This document shows, one piece after another, positions 12,327 to 23,800 of a stretch of DNA of 64,000 bases (position 1 is its first letter; every line of letters begins with the position of its first letter). The stretch lies in NCBI RefSeq assembly GCF_000512585.2, contig NC_089248.1:1116001-1180000 (forward strand), given 5' to 3'. The translations under genes were made by a program, and so were the position numbers. Below the pieces are notes generated by a model. That model had not been told where the DNA came from, did not search any database, and worked only from the letters and a program-made list of their open reading frames with translations. Origin of the DNA: Kwoniella bestiolae CBS 10118 (Eukaryota > Basidiomycota > Tremellomycetes > Tremellales > Cryptococcaceae).

Positions 12327-14158
12327 ATGGTCAAAGCTGTAGTCTGCGGTGCTGCCGGTGAGTAGATCGATCCTTACAGCACACACGTGTCCAACATCAA
12401 GACGATAAGCTTATTGTTTTATCACGACCAATAGGTGGTATCGGTCAACCTCTCTCCCTCCTCCTCAAGCTCAACCCTCTCATCACCGAGCTTGCCCTCT
12501 ACGATGTAGTCAACGCTTTGGGTGTGAGTAGCAAATCCCCTCCTTGGCGCTATGATCTTATCCCCGATCTCCTAGATTTCCTTTTTTCTGCCTCCTTCTT
12601 ACTTAGTCCCAGCATCTCTGTGATGAGGCGAATGTAACAAGCTGAATATGACGCGTAAACAGGTCGCTGCCGACTTATCCCACATTCCCACCCCAGCCCA
12701 AGTGACTGGCTACCTCCCACCTGATAACGGAGCTGAGAAGGCCCTCAAAGGTGCTGATATTGTCGTTATCCCTGCTGGTGTACCTAGAAAACCAGGTATG
12801 ACACGTGATGATCTATTTGTACGTTCTTTCTCGTCTCTGGTGTGTGAGAAAGAAAGTACGGTAAACGCTGACTTATACAACCGGATTCATCATACTCTAT
12901 AATAGAAAGTAAGTTTCATCACGCTAGCTTCAGGTAAATGATCAATCTTTGCAAACAGCTGACATTACATTACATTAGGTCAACGCTGGTATCTGTGCGA
13001 CCCTCGCTCAAGCCATTGCCAACGCCGCTCCAAAGGCTTTCATCTTGGTCATTTCCAACCCTGTCAACTCGACTGTCCCAGTATTCGCTGAGACCCTCAA
13101 GAAGGCCGGTGTATTTGACCCTAAGAGGTAAGTGAACCTCTGATCTACCATGGCCCAGCACAGTCCTGTGCAAGCTGATGTATGGACTTGATAGACTCTT
13201 GGGTGTCTCCCACCTCGATGTGATCCGAGCTTCCACCTTCGTAGCTTCCGTCCTTGGTAAACCTACCGAGGCTCAAAAGTACACCATCCCAGTTGTTGGT
13301 GGTCACTCCGGTGCTACCATCTTGCCCTTGCTCTCTCAAACCAAACCTGCCATCGTGAGTTGCGCGATTTAGATAATGTCGATCAACTGGCACCTAACGT
13401 ATGTACGTGTGTTTGTGTTTGTACAGCCTGATATCTTGGCCGACAAGGAGAAGAGAGACGCTTTGGTAAACCGAATTCAATTCGGTGGTGATGAAGTCGT
13501 CAAAGCTAAAGGTGAGCTAGCAAATCATTGAGAGCCTCAACATCCAGCTAACACTCTTTGAATAGACGGCGCTGGTTCTGCTACCCTCTCCATGGCTCAA
13601 GGTAAGCACGTCTTGACAGGGCAACTGGCAATAATCAAAGCTGACATAACCCCTCATAGCCGGTGCTGAGTTCGCCAATTTCGTCATCGACGCTGCGTTC
13701 GGTGGAAAGAAGGGCAAGGTAGTCCAATCTTACATCAACCTCGCTGCCGATGCTGGTGGTGAGGCTATCAAGAAGGAGATTGGGGCTGAATTGGATTATT
13801 TCTCTGTTAACATTGAGCTTGGAGTGAGTACACTACTATGTTAAATTCCACTTGCCTTATCGTATAGCACGATACCTTACAGGTGTTGTTGTCACAATTG
13901 TATACTGATCCGGACTTCGCCGTAGCCTAACGGTATCGAGAAGATCCTTCCTATCGGCCAACTCGACGATGTCGAGAAAGGTCTCCTCGAAGCTGCCGTC
14001 AAGGAACTCGGTCCATCCATTGACAAGGCGAGTGTTTGTTAGATGATCACAACTCTCCTCATTCCCTTCGCCCCGATTCTGCGCTACCTTTGGAAACAAA
14101 GCTGACAGATTGTCACTTGTAGGGTGCTGCCTTCCAACCTGCTCCTCCTAAGCTCTAA
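12327..14158 (+). CDS. Malate dehydrogenase (NAD)
   Basis: This interconverts malate and oxaloacetate with NAD(H). The start at 12327 gives MVKAVVCGAAGGIGQPLSLLLK, so the Rossmann glycine motif lies almost at the N-terminus and no mitochondrial presequence is seen. The end, QPAPPKL, is not a canonical peroxisomal SKL signal, so a cytosolic location is inferred. Key family motifs are present: AGVPRKPGMTRDDLF (substrate-binding arginines), VISNPVNSTVPV, GVSHLDVIRASTF (catalytic Asp and Arg) and VVGGHSGATILPLLSQ (catalytic His). About nine exons are visible. To keep DLF-x-x-NAG spacing, a 3-nt exon AAA at 12906-12908 must be spliced in between two introns. The gene is divergent from adenylosuccinate lyase. 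The call is firm. Confidence 0.95.
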
Positions 14159-16553
14159 GCTGTGAGTTTCGAGTAGAGCACCAAAAACGGTCTGAGAGGT
14201 TCAAGTCGAGAATTCAGTAGAAGATAAATTAGTTCATACCATTCATGCCGATGCCTGTACAGAAGGAGAAGTAGAAGTAGAAGTGAAGTGATTCGTACGT
14301 CAAAAACCTAGGAAACAGAATCATGTATTATATTACGTGCGTAAGGTGATTCGGTGTACTACGGATAAGTTTGAACGTGAGATCATGAGAAAGTCTTACA
14401 CGTATGAAACGCTTCCAGGTCCAGGGGGTTACTGACGTTTCAAAGTACAATGTACACATCGTTGTCTGATAAAGTAAACCGATCTGGCTTTCTGTTGTAA
14501 GAGTATCAAGTACTCGTTTCAGCCTCTTGTCGTATCAATCCAATAAAGGAGACGAAGAGATGCTGTATCCCGAGAATTCAGGAGTATGGCACCCTCGTCC
14601 TCGGAAGATGGTCAAAGAGCAAAGATGTGGATGTGGCACCTACCTACCCCCTTGGATTTAGAGCTAAACAGAGGTTTTGTTTTATTTTGATGGTACCTTA
14701 CCTTGCGCTTTGACCTTGTTGCGAAACGTCACTTGAGGTAAGAGCAATAAAGCTTGGATCGTCATTTTATACACAGCGGGAATTGAATGGGGTGGGGAGA
14801 TGAAGATCGAGGTGTCCTTGGAATCGAGATTGAGTGAGGGGTGGGATGGGTGGATATGCAGCGGGAAAATATAGGTGTGGACAGTATACTATACTATACA
14901 GTTTTAAGCATCTACATTACTCCTTCATTCACGGCGCTGTGTGTTGATATGCAGAGTTGACGAAGTATATGAGGTATTTCACAGATGATGCTTGTACCCA
15001 AACGTCGTACCTAATCTAAGAAACAGGGTGGGCGGCTAACGCATTGATCGACATGGCATTCCTGTGGATTGATCCGGACGGAGTATCTGTATCTAAGGAT
15101 GTTCCTTGGCGAGAATCGCGAGTCAGAGCCAATGCAGATAGCAAGTACGCCATGAACATGGATGCATGCTATGTAGGTACCGCACACTTGCCCATGCCCA
15201 TGCTGTGGCTGGTGTACAAACTTGGGATCGTTCCTACACTAAAGATGATCTACCCACCTGAGGCAGGCCGAAAGGACTCTTACATCTGTCATGCTCCGGA
15301 AATGGTAACAATCAAGCTTGAGATGGCGATGGTGATGACACGGATGATCATAGCTTTGCACTAATGAGTCGGGACCTATGCTGGTGTCGATGTATCAGGA
15401 ACCAGGTGGATAGGGAGGGGACCCTATACTAACAGCAACAGTATGAAGGGTGAGCACAGATCATCGACCTTATACCCTTTTAGTGTGAAATGGAGTTTGG
15501 GTGTTTTGATGATTTGATGATTTGATGATTTGATGATTTGATGATTTGATGATTTGATGATTTGATGATTTGATGATTTGATGATTTGATGATTTGATGA
15601 TTTGATGATTTGATGAGTTGGATCATTGCTCAATTATATCGTGTGTGTGTGTTGTGTATGCTATGATATGGCCTATCATATCTCGTGAGATTTTGTTATA
15701 TCTATTTTGTGATTCTTATTTATACCTCTTCTTGTTCTTGTTCTCTTGATATATCATATATAACTTTCTTTCTTTTCTTTCCTTTTCTTGCCTCTCTCCT
15801 TCTTCTTGTACCTTCTGACGAAGCGTGATACACCACTCTCTCTCTCTCTCTTCCTTGCCTACTCCGACATCTGGTCGTCAAGTTTCGACCCATCCACTTT
15901 CTCATACCATAAACACACATAACGAACGATACGTTGAACGTATCTCAGCAACCTACCCAAAACAGCTCAACAAGATAAACAAGTTTCATCTCGACACAGT
16001 GAGTGAACTAAATTGCCTCACATGTCTGTACGTTATGAACGTCGTTCAACAGGATACAGTAGTACCTAGTAGCAAGTACCTTTCTTGTCAGTTCCAAAAG
16101 CAATAGCTGAATCATACGCACATGGCTTTTCTTTCTATCCCTTCCTGTCTTTTGGGATATGTTTGAAGTTGTAGCTATCATGTTCATCCCCTCTCCGTAT
16201 ATTCTGGACTTTCTATTCGGGTCTACGCTAGCTTATCGATCGTCGGTGTAAGAGATCCAAGCTAATGACGATGATATCCCAGAGATCCAGATACCCTCGG
16301 TCAGATAGCATTTCAAGTGAGATCCTGGAAATACAAAAGGATTGAAATCAAGCAATCGTAACTGCGAAACGATCTTCAATCCCCTTTACCCTTCACAGCA
16401 CGTCCAGCACCAACACGACCTTGCATTGTCTCCTACGACAGGTTCTAGGAGACAATCCTTATTGTTCTTTCTTGTCCACCTACCATCCATCCCACTGCTA
16501 GGTTCCGCTCAGCTCAGCAAGGTCCCATTGAAGCAGGAATACAACGACCAAAG
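14159..16553. promoter_or_regulatory. 2.4-kb non-coding stretch and probable long leader of the RFX gene
   Basis: This is the longest gene-free interval of the window, between malate dehydrogenase and the RFX factor. It carries an 8-bp minisatellite near 15504-15616, pyrimidine-rich tracts around 15720-15860, and possible leader introns (for example GTGAGTGAACTAAATT near 15999). A 106-codon open frame at 15044-15364 has no recognisable domain and I do not call it a gene. A long regulated 5' leader would be usual for a transcription-factor gene, but that is inference. Confidence 0.5.
15504..15616. repeat. 8-bp minisatellite, unit TTTGATGA
   Basis: About 14 uninterrupted copies of an 8-bp unit run in tandem in the long gap upstream of the RFX gene. 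The tract ends where the unit changes to GATGAGTTG. It is outside coding sequence. Confidence 0.97.
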
Positions 16554-19500
16554 ATGGCAGAATCAATCCCACCTTCACTCGAAGGATTCACTTACCCACC
16601 TTTACCTCATTCTTCCTCCTCTCCCCATGAGATCACCACTTCCCCTTCCGATGTGTTGCTCCAACACCATCAACACCTTCATCCTCAACAGTCTCTACCC
16701 ACCGACTTCCAATTCGACGGCGATGTCTTGTCGAACTCTCCCGAACATCCCCAGGCTCAAGATGCCATCATGTCCACTACGACACCATGGATGACACCTA
16801 TCGATGGTTTCTCGGGCGGGTCCAACACCCTCAATATCGATACTAGCCCTATCCAAAAAAGGATCGATGGTTTTGGTGAGTCAGCTCTCTATAAAGAGTT
16901 GTAGCATAAGCTGACGAGAGGTGGTCCATGCTTTCTTTCCTCTTGTTGTATGTGTGGCGAATCCGTGTGTGTACTGTAGAAACCTTGAACCAACCCAACC
17001 CCGATCCCTCATTCACCCCTTCGATGGAGTACGCTCCCATGCAACAACAATCATTTCAACCATCCCATGTACTTTCACATGCTTCATCATCATCCTCACT
17101 CGCTTCCATGTCATCACAACACACCGATTCGGCTCGATTGTTGGTTCAGACCTTCCCTACGGACATCACAAATGACTATCACATACCGATGGAACATTCC
17201 AGACAATCAAGTTACTCTTCCATGTCGATGTCAGCTCATATCCCGTCATTCGACGACAAGCTGTTCAGTAACGCCCCTCTTCCAGGTATGGATATGAGCG
17301 TGTACTCGATGCCACCCACTAATCTTCCCGAGTTAAACCACTACCACAATGCTGGTATACCTACTGGTGAGGTATTCAGACAACAGCCTCCTAGATTGGC
17401 TCTTCAGACCCAGAACTTGCAAGGTATGGGAATGGGTATGAACAATGGTATGGGAGTTGGTAAGATGACGAGAGAGAGAAGTTCCAGTAGAAGTACTCCG
17501 TACAATAGGTACAGGTCTGAGAGTGTTTCAGTGAAGTAAGCTCGCCTCCCCACGACAGAGTCAGGATATAAGCTGACGAGATCATTCAGATCCGAAGCGG
17601 ATGATGAAATCGCCTCTATGCTCAGTGCTTCTACGAACTACAGCTCTGCACCTTGGTCCACTACTGCTATGCATCCTCTCAATGGCGGATTGAACAAGAT
17701 AACTCTCCATCATCGAAGGTGAGCTAATCGAAGCACACCTCAATTCCGGTAATCGTTGGTGAGCGAAGCTAACCTCAGTCTTTGGGATAGGACCAGCTCA
17801 AATACTCCCTACAATACACCCATCAACCCTTCACCCATCCGACCAATGTTATCACGATCCAGACGAAGCACCGCGTTCATCTTAGCTAAACAAATGTCCC
17901 AACCTGATCTCCAATTCCAAAGTCAACTTACCGGTGTGGCACTCTCCGGATCTGCTCTCGAACGACAAGAAACAGTCAGAAAAGACTTGACCGAAAAGTC
18001 TAGCGAGATCAAGAGGATGACCAGCCAGACACAACAAGATAAAGCTAGGACGTTATGGGTCAGACGATGGTCAGCTATCCTGGTCAGAGCTTCGATACCA
18101 TGAGCTGACTCAAAATTTTTCTTGACCAGGTTGATGTTGAGCTATACCCATGCTCCTGGACGAACCGTGCCTAGACAAGGCTTATACCACTCATACACCG
18201 TTTCTTGCGATGAGTATGGCCTGAAACCTATCAACTCTGCTTCTTTCGGTAAAGCTGTGAGAGCCGCTTTCCCGGGTATAAAGACTAGACGATTGGGTGT
18301 GAGAGGTAACAGGTGAGCCAAGTTACGCATGCAAGTGTATGAATCGAGCTGACCATTTGATCTCTCAGTAAATATCACTATGTATCGATTAGACCCGATA
18401 TTCAGATCGAAGCTGAACGTCTAAACGAGTATGGCGATTCAAGCGGGTAAGCTGTATATATTCTGGACACTTTCCAGATCACAAGCTGACCTAGACTCGC
18501 AGTGCTTGGCATGTTGTCCCCGAAGATGGGTCCATGGACTTCAAATCCACTTCTCAAGATATCGACGAAGATATGGATGAGGAAGACCTAGAGGAGAGTG
18601 AGGAGGAGGAAGATCCCTTCTCTACTTCGTGAATGGCCCCGAACTCCGTCACAACCTACCAAAAACGACGCTGATTTCCTTATTTGAGAGTAGCAGTACA
18701 CTGAAGAAATCGCCTTCATCGTATGATTTCCGAACATACACACGAGCTAATTCCGGTAATCGATCAAGAGCCACCTCGATCAACGACACATTCTCTGCTA
18801 GACCTCGATTCCTCAGAAGGCACACCACAGCAGCCTTAGGTGGCGGATTCAACCCACACCTGGAAGCAGAAGTGCCTAATCCTGTATTCAACCTTCCCGG
18901 TTTTCCTACAATTGCCGATGCTGGACATTTGGCCAATGAACAGTCCTTGCAAGATCTTTGGAACTCTTTCTGTCATCATCAGGAGATACTGGTAGGATGC
19001 ATGAGAAGTATGCAATTTGATAGGTACGAGATTAACGTGAGTTGGTTTGGTTGGGATAATGGAAGCGACCGTTCTTCAGCTCACTCGCCCAATTGGTGTT
19101 CATCAGTGCCGAACTTTCTGGGCTGGCCTGTCACACCAAAGTTATCAGATCGCACTGCAACCTGCTGTATCAACGATGGTCTCAGATGCTATGGCGATTG
19201 CCTATGACGTGAGTGTGTTAGCTGGGTCATTAGCGGAATTGCCAGAAAAAGCTGATCTGTATTGGCGTGTTCACAGCACATGATCGGCATTCTCCTCAGC
19301 AAGCTCAGCGCCAATGTCAACATCACCATTCAGAATGGTCTTCGAGGTTTGGCGGACAATCTCGAGACAATTATGGAAGAATCGCTTTCGTCGTTCCACC
19401 GAGAATTCTCCGAAGCCAAAGTGGAACTCGCTGTACGAGCAGCTCACTTGTTCAGTAAGTCAGCTGTCACTTGTGAGACCCTGCCCACCATCATCAGCTG

Positions 19501-20389
19501 ATGTACCTTTAACTTAGCTCGATTTCTCGACCTCAGACAAGTGACCTTTGCCCTCGGACCGATTCTTTCCGATGCTTCCCAGACAAGGGAAATGATCAAA
19601 GCTTGGAGTACGCTTGATATCCGATCGGTATCTGATCAATGTGCTTTGTCTTGCTCATGCGAACAAGATATCCTGGAACAAGTATTGGCAGATTTCGGTC
19701 AATGGCTTGCTGAAGGTGTTTTGGCGAACAACCAAGGAAGGGGAGTAGAGAGATTGAGTGAATGGATAGATAGAGTGTTGAAGCAGGTTATGGGTGTTCC
19801 TGGGATAACTTTGAGAGCGTGAGTGTCTTTATCATCTCCCAACAGGACCAATGAGTCAAGCTAACATAGAAACCTACTTAGTATCGTATGTCGAGTCGGG
19901 TTCATCACTTCCCAAGTCATGCGAGATTTCACCCTCAAATCCGAAAAGTCTTTTGGGCTGTTCCAATTGCTCAAAACCTTTATCGACGATTACGTCTCCA
20001 TCACATCATTGAGACAAACGGCTCTATCCACCAAGTCTGTCGAATCCAACAATTCCAGCTCAGGGTCCATGCCGAATACCACAGGACATTCAGCTCGATC
20101 ATCCGTCTCATCAATGAACGTATTCATACCTTCACCTTCATCCAACGATCTCAATAACTCATCATCGGACTTGTCGACCGCTGTTCCCTTCTCTACTGGT
20201 GGTCAGCTGAGACCCAACAATATGATGATGGACCAAGGTCAGTATCTCCCATTACCGATGGACGGGATGGACCAAGAAGGGAATTTGATCACTCCCAGAC
20301 CTTTTGGGAATATCAATACGAGTAAAGATGATCAGTCGGAGAATGGTAGTGTAGGAGGTGAACCAAACTTGATGCCTTATTCATCTTGA
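16554..20389 (+). CDS. RFX-family transcription factor
   Basis: This is a sequence-specific DNA-binding regulator of the RFX family; the yeast relative Crt1/Rfx1 represses DNA-damage-inducible genes. From MAESIPPSLEG (16554) a long Ser/Pro/Gln/His-rich N-terminal region runs to about 18000. The RFX winged-helix domain spans about 18050-18400: RRWLMLSYTHAPGRTVPRQ, then INSASFGKAVRAAFPGI, KTRRLGVRGNSKYHYVSIR. Acidic residues follow (EDMDEEDLEESEEEEDPF). The remainder carries the extended C-terminal region of the family (LWNSFCHHQEILV; QVTFALGPILSDASQ; FITSQVMRDFTLKSEKSFG), ending in a Ser/Asn-rich tail with the stop at 20387. About ten introns are needed, including one at 18630-18690 where the frame otherwise stops. 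The target genes are not known from sequence. Confidence 0.9.
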
Positions 20390-20885
20390 TCTTGGATATC
20401 TTGATTAATGGAAGATATCGCGATTGCTTTGGGTCCATGCGGATCATGTCTTTATGACTGGGAGATATCTTGGCAAGTAGTGGAGGGGAGAAAATTCAAA
20501 AATCAAATTACAGATATAACAAATTCTTTCGTTGGTTTTATGTGGACAATTGTGTACTTTGGGTTTTTCACGTTCTACTATATACATGTGTACATTTCAT
20601 TCTTTTCTTGCTTCTTGCGTCTTGCTTCTTGATGAAACATCTGAATCTGAATTATGTATCTCCATATACGTATATGACAATGAATAACATATCGTGTGTT
20701 CATCCATCTCGTACAGCAAGTAGAGTTGGGCCATGATGCACATTTGATGAGTACATGACATAGGCAGCATACAATCAACATGAATCCCCGTACATCCAAG
20801 ATCCTTCGTCCTCCTTTCCATGATCATGATCACATCATACTCTGAACGTTCTCAAATCCTTCCTGAGCTCCAACCACCCACCCAC
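20390..20885. other. Convergent 3' region between the RFX and TAF2 genes
   Basis: This AT-richer region (about 20490-20760) lies between two converging stop codons and should contain both 3' UTRs and polyadenylation signals. No coding frame or RNA gene is recognised. Confidence 0.6.
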
Positions 20886-23800
20886 CTAATCCATCTTATG
20901 CCTCTGCTGAGTCCACCACTTCCCCAACGCATTCGCAGCGTCCACGACCGCACCCTCCCCGTTGAACACCCTAGCATTCTCCAACATCAGCTCGACGTCC
21001 TCGTCAACATGTTTGGCCTCGCGGTATTGCCCCTTGTCGAATTTGTTCTTGATCAGTGTGAGATCTCGAGCATCGTCAGGTGGAATACTGCGCACATACA
21101 GGCACAAGAGGTATCAGTCAACCCCATTTGAAATTCAGAGAGGGAAAAGGAAGAAACTTACATGTCAAAATACGTTGGTATACCCAGAGCTATAGGATCG
21201 ACTGTTCGTTGTATTCATCAGCACGCATCATTCACTGAACATATTGATGAGTGTGGATGGGATCGTAACTCACCAGCATACCTGAACCATTCCGACAAAG
21301 GATTCTTGAGCGCTTGATTGATCAGACTGCCCATCGCTTTCCTTTCCTCGGGTGTCATCTTGGCAGAAGCCACTTTGGGCCATTCCCTCCAGTAGACAGA
21401 TTCGACGGTATCTGCACATTGGGTGATCTCGCCGGGTGGGTTGAATTGGCGGCAGCTGGGAAGTTATGAAGGAAGATTAGTGATCTGATGACGACGATTC
21501 GACGGAGCATAGCGAAGAGGAAAGACGGCGAGTCCAATCACATGAGAAGAGCAAACTCACTTGGCAAACACCAATTCAATATCTCTAGCAAACTGACCCA
21601 AAGTCTTGTACTTCCTCCCATCGATCTTCTTCACGATCGTACCGAAATCCATGGGTTGTTTGATCTCGTCCAAATACCTGTACAGCACAGCCGTCAGCTT
21701 ACTCCAAATCCCTCGTTGAGGATCTAGCTGACTCACGTGGGACATCCATCCGCAATGGGATCGACAGGTTTTAAGAACTGTCCAGTCCATCAAATTAGCT
21801 TACATCGTGGACACAGACAAGTGAGTACTACAAGTCAAACTCACAAACACCGCTGCAAACTCTTTCATCAATATCGACATCAGATGCTTTCCCCTCTTAT
21901 TCTTCATAGCTGTATTATTCTTCACTGTGGGTGGTAAATCAGGTGGAGGAACAGGCTTATTCCTGGTGGGTACTGCAGCTGTCGTATCAGAAGGTAAAGG
22001 TTGATTTGGTGGAGGTAATTGAGCTTTAGGTGGCGGAGCGGGTGAAGCACTCGCAGTGGATCTTTCGATCGATGAGGCTTTCTTCCCTTCTGAAGGTATA
22101 TTGACAGATAGAGGCTTAGGTTTACTCTTCTTGATACTCGGCTTGACATCTACCGATATTCCAGAGGGAATCTGAGAGGTAGAAGGCAAAGGAGGTGTAG
22201 AAGTTGGGGTGGCCAATTTAATCTTGCTTGTGTGTTTAGGTTCCGCCGAAGTGGTCCTTTCCTTCTCAGGGGATTTATTCCGAGGTTGGACAAGGGGTAT
22301 CTTGATCTTCTTAGCTGCAGGTGGTCTCGGCGAGTCATTCTCTGATTTCGGTACCAGCAAATCATCCAATCCGTCATTCAGAGATGGTCGCCTCTTCTCA
22401 ATCTCGTCCACCTCAGCACCGAGGATATCATCAAGCTCGTTCCTGGATTTTGATGGTTCCTTCCTCTTTTTCGAGAGTTTGTTTTCACTTGGTGGGAAAG
22501 TTGGCACAGGTGGTCTATCGGGACTCTTCGTCGTAGCTGACGTGGCGGATAGGGCTGATTTCTTGGATGACGGTAATGGGGGTGGAGCCATCGGAGGAAC
22601 ATGTTCAGTGACTGACGTATCGATACTGACTGTCTTGGGCGGTTTGACCTTGAACTTGACCGCCGTAGCCTTGGGAGCAGGTAGACTCGCTTCAGCCGCT
22701 AATGGAGGTGCAGCTACCGGAGCAGGAGGGATGGCGATCGGTGTTCTTGGGGCCAAAGCAGCTTGTTGAGCAGCTGCGGCACTTGAGCTGAGCGTATGTT
22801 CCGTCTTTGACCATACTGTTGTAATTGTCAGCATCAAATACGGCTTTCAAGCCGGATCTAGAGGGAACATACAATTATTGAACATCTTCTCAAAGGCTTC
22901 TCCAGCTTTCCTAACGAGACTAGTTGGTGTCGTGTTATAGGTATAACAGTTGGCAATGATGAGTCTGACATCGGTCACGAACTCTTGTCGATTCGCATAC
23001 ATCCCATTATCCAGTTTTGCGGAGATCGTCTGTAGGTCCATTGGGTTCTTGATAACTGCAGAATAGCTAAGACGGGCCACATGGCTTAATATCGAATCAT
23101 ACCGAGATCTTTGACTTGATGAAGCTACACTTACTCGTGAGCATCATCCCGAACAGGATCCACGGGCTGTCTGAACCAGTAACTCGTTTTATGTGCGATC
23201 TAACCCTCGATGTCAGCTATTTACACATTGTAGAGAGACAGTTGACCAACTCACAAGCTTCTGCAAGGCAATAGTAATGGCTTTGAAATCATTATCGCTC
23301 AATCCCCTCCTCTGCTGTTTAGGTACATTCTTCTTCTTCTGCGAGGACTGCGATACGTTTGCGTTGGGGTTCAGAGTGATCTTGAGTGGTATATTGGAAC
23401 CTCCCGGGGTCATCTGACCATCAACAATTGGGAAGCCATATCCTACACAGAAGAGTCAGCTTTGATATCTGCCTTAAATGAGACTATTAGAAAGCTCACC
23501 CTGAGCATCGGGTCTGATCTCGGAACTTCCCATACTCAACCTGATCTTGGGTGTAGGTAGAGCAGGAGCGGTCTCTACAGTAGGTGTCTGGAGTGTGATG
23601 ATATTACCAGGAAGCGGTTCCGGACTACTAGCGGACACGATCTCGGCAACTTTCAGTAAAGCCATCAAGACCTCGTGATCTGGCGATGTGAAGCTTGAGC
23701 TATAGCGCAGCCATTCATTAGCATTGGATCTCCAGTCGATTGACCAAGGGAATCGCAGACAACCCACATTAGCAGATTCTGAATCAACACCTTGACATCC

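Noticed and set aside
15044..15364. 106-codon open frame in the gap upstream of the RFX gene
   Set aside because: It has no recognisable domain, no intron signals of the local type, and repeated Met residues of no clear meaning. A frame this long can arise by chance in 2.4 kb.
16342..16794. Plus-strand 150-codon frame overlapping the RFX start
   Set aside because: It begins with a non-ATG codon and runs in a different frame from the RFX gene; the composition is that of a leader plus an out-of-frame Pro/Ser-rich exon.
22209..22769. 186-codon plus-strand open frame inside the TAF2 gene
   Set aside because: It is antisense to the Pro/Ser-rich TAF2 linker, whose minus-strand frame joins well to bromodomains on both sides.
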